Of a stretch of 9,219 nucleotides of DNA, positions 6,051 through 9,219 are shown piece by piece (within the stretch, counting starts at the first letter, position 1; each line of letters opens with the position of its first letter). Position numbers and translations under genes: made by a program. Location: positions 1-9,219 of the forward strand of contig JBPBPY010000206.1 in NCBI GenBank assembly GCA_050954505.1. Direction: 5' to 3'. This stretch comes from JAQGMO01 sp050954505 (lineage in GTDB: Bacteria; Pseudomonadota; Gammaproteobacteria; Burkholderiales; Burkholderiaceae_D). The notes under the pieces are model-generated. The model saw nothing but the letters and a program-made list of their open reading frames with translations. It was not told the origin of the DNA and made no database searches.

Positions 6051-6783
6051 CATGCACGAATTCACCGCGCTATGGGTCTACCTTGCCGCTTCGCCGCTGC
6101 TGGGGCTGACGATGACACTGTCGGCTTATCTGCTGGCGTTCTGGATCTATGCGCGCTGCCGCTTCTCACCGTTTGCCAATCCGGTGGCAATTGCCATCAC
6201 GATGGTCGCCAGCATCCTGTACCTGACCAACATGTCCTACCGCGATTATTTTTCCGGCGCCCAGTTTGTGCATTTCCTGCTCGGCCCCGCAACGGTGGCG
6301 CTGGCCATTCCGCTGGCGCGCCAGCTGCCGCGCCTGCGCCGCGCCTTCGTGCCGCTGTTTTGCGGCTTGCTGGCCGGCTCGCTGACGGCCATCGTCTCTG
6401 CCGTCAGCCTGATGACACTGCTGGGTGCGCCACGGGCGCTGGCCATCTCGATTGGACCGAAGTCGGTCACCATGCCTATCGCCATGGGCATTTCGGAAAA
6501 ACTCGGTGGCGTGCCGACACTGACCGCCATGCTGGTGATCAGCACCGGCATATTTGGCGCTGTCATCGCCCGCTTCCTGTTCAATTTCCTGCGCATCGAT
6601 TCGCACCAGGTGCGTGGCTTCGCCATTGGCGTCGGTGCGCATGGCATCGGCACGGCGCGCGCCTTCCAAGTCAGTGCCGAAATGGGCGCCTTCGCCGGCC
6701 TGGGCATGGGCATCAATGGCATCCTGACCGCTTTCCTGGCGCCATGGCTGATGCCGGAACTGCTGCGCTGGCTGCCGGCATGA
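6043..6783 (+). CDS. LrgB/CidB family membrane protein, partner of CidA/LrgA
   Basis: A 246-aa polytopic inner-membrane protein. Family motifs are clear: FLLGPATVALAIPLARQ (78-94), GPKSVTMPIAMGIS (138-151), GG.PTLTAMLVISTGIFGA (155-173) and GVGAHGIGTARAFQVSAEMGAFAGLGMGINGI (197-228). Its ATG lies inside the end of the upstream gene, with ATG at 6043 and that gene's TGA at 6048, so the two are almost certainly translationally coupled and act as one complex. Proposed roles in the family are export or uptake of small organic acids and control of cell lysis; sequence alone cannot choose. An in-frame ATG at 6052 is an alternative start. Confidence 0.92.
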   Translation: MPDMHEFTALWVYLAASPLLGLTMTLSAYLLAFWIYARCRFSPFANPVAIAITMVASILYLTNMSYRDYFSGAQFVHFLLGPATVALAIPLARQLPRLRRAFVPLFCGLLAGSLTAIVSAVSLMTLLGAPRALAISIGPKSVTMPIAMGISEKLGGVPTLTAMLVISTGIFGAVIARFLFNFLRIDSHQVRGFAIGVGAHGIGTARAFQVSAEMGAFAGLGMGINGILTAFLAPWLMPELLRWLPA

Positions 6784-6861
6784 ATTTTTCGGCACATCAT
6801 TACTTTTAGTTCATCGTAATAACTATTGGTTGTACCATCTGAATTTGCTGAACATCAGGCG

Positions 6862-6881
6862 TGCATTTTGTTCTGCATTTT
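6862..6881 (+). repeat. Short direct repeat in the serine hydrolase leader
   Basis: TGCATTTT occurs at 6862-6869 and again at 6874-6881, a 12-bp period, just upstream of the ribosome site. The 120-nt gap after lrgB (6784-6903) is AT-rich and has no convincing terminator; this is its only repeat I can support. Confidence 0.3.
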
Positions 6882-6892
6882 TGATATCCACC

Positions 6893-6897
6893 AGGAG
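6893..6897 (+). promoter_or_regulatory. Ribosome binding site deciding the serine hydrolase start
   Basis: AGGAG directly abuts ATG 6898 but stands 6 nt before ATG 6904, so the second ATG is the likelier start. This is the same layout as at amtB. Confidence 0.6.
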
Positions 6898-6903
6898 ATG
6901 ACG

Positions 6904-8613
6904 ATGGCAACGCCAAACCCGGACCATGTCTTGCAACGCCCTCGGGGCGCCAGCGCGGCAGCGCAGCCCTCCTTTGCTTCGCCACCGGATCAAACCCGGC
7001 GCAAGCTGGCGCTGGGCATCTCCACTGTCATTGCAGGAAGCTGCTGTGCGCTACCGCTGTTGTCTGGATGCGGTGACGGCAATGGCGGCCAGGTCCTGGT
7101 GAGTTCGGCGCAGCAGGCCCAGCTCGAAGCGGTGCTGCCGCAGTTCGATGCCTGGGCCAGTGCGACCCTGGCCCGCAGTGCCGTTCCCGGCATGGCCGTT
7201 GCGGTGGTCCAAGGCGAGCGCGTCGCTCACATGAAAGGATTTGGCGTGCGCCGCGCTGGCAGCAGCGATGCGGTTGATGCCGATACGGTCTTTCCGCTGG
7301 CCTCGGTCTCCAAACCGATGGCCTCGACCGTGATTGCCGCCACACTCAGGCACCGCGCCGAATGGGATACCCGCATCGGCACGCTTGACCCTGGCTTTGC
7401 TCTGAGCGACCCGCTGGCCAGCGCCGAATTGACGCTGCGCGATCTGCTGTCACACCGCAGCGGACTGGCAGGCGCGGCCGGCGACCTGCTGGAAGAAATC
7501 GGCTACAGCAGCAGTGAAGTGTTGCAGCGCCTGCGCCATGTCCCCTTGTGGAGGCCATTTCGCCAGTTTCATCAATATGCCAACATGCCCTTTTCCGAAG
7601 CAGGTTTTGCGCTGGCCAGGTCACTCGGCATGGACTGGGCCAGCCTGTGCGAAACCCTGCTGTATGCGCCGCTGGGCATGTCTTCGACGAGTTCGCGGCA
7701 TGCCGATTTCCTGGCGCGCGCCAACCGCGTCCATTCCCACGTGCTGGCCGAAGGCAGGTATGTCGAGCGTTACGACCGTGATGCCGATGTCCAGGCGCCG
7801 GCAGCATCGGTCAGCTCCAGCGTGCGCGACCTGAGCGTATGGGTAAGGCTGCACCTGGCCAACGGCCGCCAGGGTCCACGCCAGTTGATCGATGGCGATG
7901 TGCTCGCAGCCACGCGTGAAGCAGTCATCTCCACTGCTGCTCCAGGCAGTGCCGCCCCGGCGCGCGCTTTCTATGGCCTGGGATGGAATGTTGCCACCGA
8001 TGACGCTGGAAGAGTGCGCATTTCGCACTCGGGTGCATTCAATCGGGGCGCGGCAACCAATGTGTCGATGATGCCCGCCGAGCAGCTCGGTATCGTGGTA
8101 TTGACCAATGGTGCCCCAGTTGGGTTGCCGGAAGCCCTGGCCCGCGGTTTTTTCGACCTGATGTTCAACGGCATGATCAGCCGCGACCACTATGCCGCGT
8201 CGAATGCGGTTTTCATTGATTTCCTGCGTCCCAGGCTGATCCTGGCCAATGACTATTCCACTGCAGCGCAGACGATCAGCCCGCCGCTGCCCTTGTCCGC
8301 TTACACCGGACGCTACAGCAATCCTTTTTATGGCCCGCTCGAGATCAGTCACGCTGGCAATACGCTCTCGATGTCGATCGGACCGTGGCCAGTCACCAGA
8401 ACGCTGGTGCACTGGAACGCCAATGTCTTCATCGATGCCTCTCCCGGCACACCGGTACCGGCGCCGGGCACCGTCGACATGGCACCGGGCGATCTCGATA
8501 TCCATTATCTTGGCGGGCTGCTGTTTTCAATCGGCAGCGACGGCCGGGCAACAGCCGTGCGTTTCGAAGAACTGGACCAGCATGGAGAGGGCAGCTTCAT
8601 GCGCGTGGCCTGA
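6904..8613 (+). CDS. Serine hydrolase, class C beta-lactamase-like, probable Tat-exported lipoprotein
   Basis: A 569-aa protein of the serine beta-lactamase/D-peptidase/esterase superfamily. The catalytic set is complete: S134-V-S-K137 (SxxK nucleophile motif), Y225-A-N227 (YxN) and H375-S-G377 (the HxG form of the KTG box). After the catalytic domain, from about residue 462 (YTGRYSNPFYGPLEI...), comes a DUF3471-like beta-barrel tail. The N-terminus has a long polar stretch, then TRRKLAL close to the twin-arginine pattern, a hydrophobic segment, and a lipobox LSGC with Cys56. This suggests Tat export and lipid anchoring, facing the periplasm. The substrate cannot be read from sequence: peptidoglycan peptides, D-amino-acid amides or esters are all possible, and drug resistance should not be assumed. 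It follows lrgB by 120 nt and has its own ribosome site. Confidence 0.88.
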   Translation: MATPNPDHVLQRPRGASAAAQPSFASPPDQTRRKLALGISTVIAGSCCALPLLSGCGDGNGGQVLVSSAQQAQLEAVLPQFDAWASATLARSAVPGMAVAVVQGERVAHMKGFGVRRAGSSDAVDADTVFPLASVSKPMASTVIAATLRHRAEWDTRIGTLDPGFALSDPLASAELTLRDLLSHRSGLAGAAGDLLEEIGYSSSEVLQRLRHVPLWRPFRQFHQYANMPFSEAGFALARSLGMDWASLCETLLYAPLGMSSTSSRHADFLARANRVHSHVLAEGRYVERYDRDADVQAPAASVSSSVRDLSVWVRLHLANGRQGPRQLIDGDVLAATREAVISTAAPGSAAPARAFYGLGWNVATDDAGRVRISHSGAFNRGAATNVSMMPAEQLGIVVLTNGAPVGLPEALARGFFDLMFNGMISRDHYAASNAVFIDFLRPRLILANDYSTAAQTISPPLPLSAYTGRYSNPFYGPLEISHAGNTLSMSIGPWPVTRTLVHWNANVFIDASPGTPVPAPGTVDMAPGDLDIHYLGGLLFSIGSDGRATAVRFEELDQHGEGSFMRVA

Positions 8614-8634
8614 AGCTGGTCGGGAGCGGATTCG

Positions 8635-8656
8635 ATGCTGGTCCAATGCTGGTCCA
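8635..8656 (+). repeat. Tandem 11-bp repeat after the serine hydrolase stop
   Basis: ATGCTGGTCCA is repeated twice head to tail without a spacer, 21 nt past the stop codon. It looks like a slippage duplication; no function is evident. Confidence 0.6.
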
Positions 8657-8710
8657 AGGCCAACCGCAGACTGGGCTGAAGATGGTCTGCATTCAGCATG
8701 GCCCTTGCCA

Positions 8711-8740
8711 GGCCGGCAGCACCGGTCGATTGATTCTTTT
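8711..8740 (+). terminator. Candidate rho-independent terminator of the serine hydrolase
   Basis: GGCCGG (8711-8716) pairs with CCGGTC (8722-8727), with one G-U, around a CAGCA loop. The tail GATTGATTCTTTT follows. The stem is short and the T-tract interrupted, so the call is tentative. The tail runs straight into the next promoter's TATAAT. Confidence 0.45.
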
Positions 8741-8745
8741 ATAAT
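8740..8745 (+). promoter_or_regulatory. -10 element of a promoter for the mini-ORF/MFS unit
   Basis: Perfect TATAAT, 32 bp before the mini-ORF ATG, placing the transcript start near 8752. No good -35 hexamer is seen at 16-18 bp spacing (the sequence there is around CAGCAC), so the promoter may be weak or activator-dependent. Confidence 0.5.
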
Positions 8746-8776
8746 CGGCTGGTCGTTCATTTTCCAGGATCCTCTC

Positions 8777-8872
8777 ATGCCTGCCTCGCGCGGCACTGCC
8801 CAAGCCGTCGGCCAGATTGCCAACGGCGTCATCGAACAAGCCCGCCGGCGCGCCACGCCGTGCCAGTCATGA
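8777..8872 (+). CDS. Mini-ORF overlapping the MFS start (possible leader peptide)
   Basis: A 31-codon frame, MPASRGTAQAVGQIANGV... ending RRRATPCQS, with AGGA at 8766-8769 seven nt before its ATG. Its TGA (8870-8872) overlaps the ATG of the MFS gene (8869-8871) in an ATGA arrangement. I do not recognise the peptide; it has no signal sequence or membrane segment and ends in an Arg-rich stretch. Because the MFS gene has no evident ribosome site of its own, translating this frame may deliver ribosomes to it. It could still be chance: the same frame is open far upstream, as GC-rich DNA often is. Confidence 0.45.
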   Translation: MPASRGTAQAVGQIANGVIEQARRRATPCQS

Positions 8873-9219
8873 AGCCGACGCTGCAACCGCGAACCAAGGC
8901 ACCGCTGTGGCTGCTGGTGATGGTGACCATCAGCGGCACGCTGGCCATGCACATGTTCGTCCCTGCACTGCCGGCCGTGGGCCACGATTTCGGCGCCTCG
9001 ATTTCCTCGGTGCAGCTGACCATCAGCCTGTACATCATTGGCCTGGCATGCGGCCAGCTGATCTACGGTCCGCTGGCCGATGGCCTGGGCCGGCGCCCGA
9101 TGCTCATGGCCGGCCTGGCAATCTACACGGTTGCCGGCCTGGTCGCGGCGCTCTCCCCCGATCTGCATGTCCTGGTCGCAGCGCGCCTGATGCAGGCGCT
9201 CGGTGGCTGTGCCGGCCTG
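8869..9219 (+). CDS. Bcr/CflA-type MFS drug exporter (3' partial)
   Basis: The first 117 residues of a 12-helix major facilitator of the DHA1 drug:H+ antiporter group, cut by the window edge. Helix 1 (about 12-36) ends in the family phrase FVPALPAVGHDFG. Helix 2 (SVQLTISLYIIGLACGQLIYG) leads into motif A, GPLADGLGRRP (67-77). Helix 4 begins with RLMQALGGCAG (106-116), which fits motif B. Members expel drugs or small metabolites such as sulfonamides, bicyclomycin or cysteine; the substrate here is unknown. ATG 8869 overlaps the mini-ORF stop and lacks a ribosome site; GTG 8860 is a less likely alternative start. Confidence 0.88.
   Translation, partial: MKPTLQPRTKAPLWLLVMVTISGTLAMHMFVPALPAVGHDFGASISSVQLTISLYIIGLACGQLIYGPLADGLGRRPMLMAGLAIYTVAGLVAALSPDLHVLVAARLMQALGGCAGL

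Noticed and set aside
6072..6809. 245-codon plus-strand frame overlapping lrgB
   Set aside because: Out-of-frame reading of lrgB with a His/Ala/Arg-rich translation; the LrgB frame carries all family motifs.
7621..8505. 294-codon minus-strand frame opposite the serine hydrolase
   Set aside because: Shadow frame; no coherent domain, while the sense frame has the full SxxK/YxN/HxG set.
8675..8697. GCTGAA-N11-TTCAGC hairpin after the serine hydrolase
   Set aside because: Six-pair stem, long loop and no T-run; unlikely to terminate transcription.
8527..9168. 213-codon minus-strand frame opposite the MFS gene
   Set aside because: Gln/His/Arg-rich shadow that crosses a candidate terminator and promoter.

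Overview
The window looks like a chromosomal segment of a Gram-negative betaproteobacterium, most likely Burkholderiales and probably Oxalobacteraceae (Herbaspirillum, Massilia, Janthinobacterium and relatives). This rests on GC-rich coding sequence, the porin-glnK-amtB order known from Herbaspirillum, the adjacent ubiK and yifB/comM genes, and an outer-membrane protein of the TIGR02001/TorF type. The assignment is inferred from gene content and order, not from a database search.

Layout. Positions 1-135 may hold the last codons of a plus-strand gene. From 251 to 3258 the minus strand carries a nitrogen operon, transcribed leftward: TorF-type porin (3258-2485), glnK (2435-2097), amtB (2086-425). 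It ends in a strong UUCG-loop terminator at 251-279. Upstream of the porin is a near-consensus sigma-54 (-24/-12) promoter at 3342-3357, with two NtrC-like sites centred about 135 and 165 bp upstream of the predicted transcription start. These parts form a coherent nitrogen-limitation regulon: the porin would admit small solutes, AmtB would move ammonium across the inner membrane, and GlnK would sense 2-oxoglutarate/ATP/ADP and plug AmtB when nitrogen is plentiful.

The plus strand reads rightward from 3555. It carries ubiK (ubiquinone biosynthesis accessory factor), yifB/comM (AAA+ helicase of natural transformation), a cidA/lrgA-lrgB membrane pair with overlapping reading frames, and a probable Tat-exported lipoprotein serine hydrolase of the class C beta-lactamase-like family. 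A new transcription unit then starts near 8740. It holds a 31-codon mini-ORF whose stop overlaps the start of a Bcr/CflA-type MFS exporter, which is cut off by the window edge.

Most of the window is ordinary core genome. The points most worth a second look are the nitrogen control region shared with ubiK, the long Ala/Thr/Pro-rich periplasmic tail on AmtB, the Tat-lipoprotein hydrolase, and the coupled mini-ORF ahead of the MFS gene. I saw no CRISPR array, tRNA, rRNA, insertion sequence or clearly novel system.
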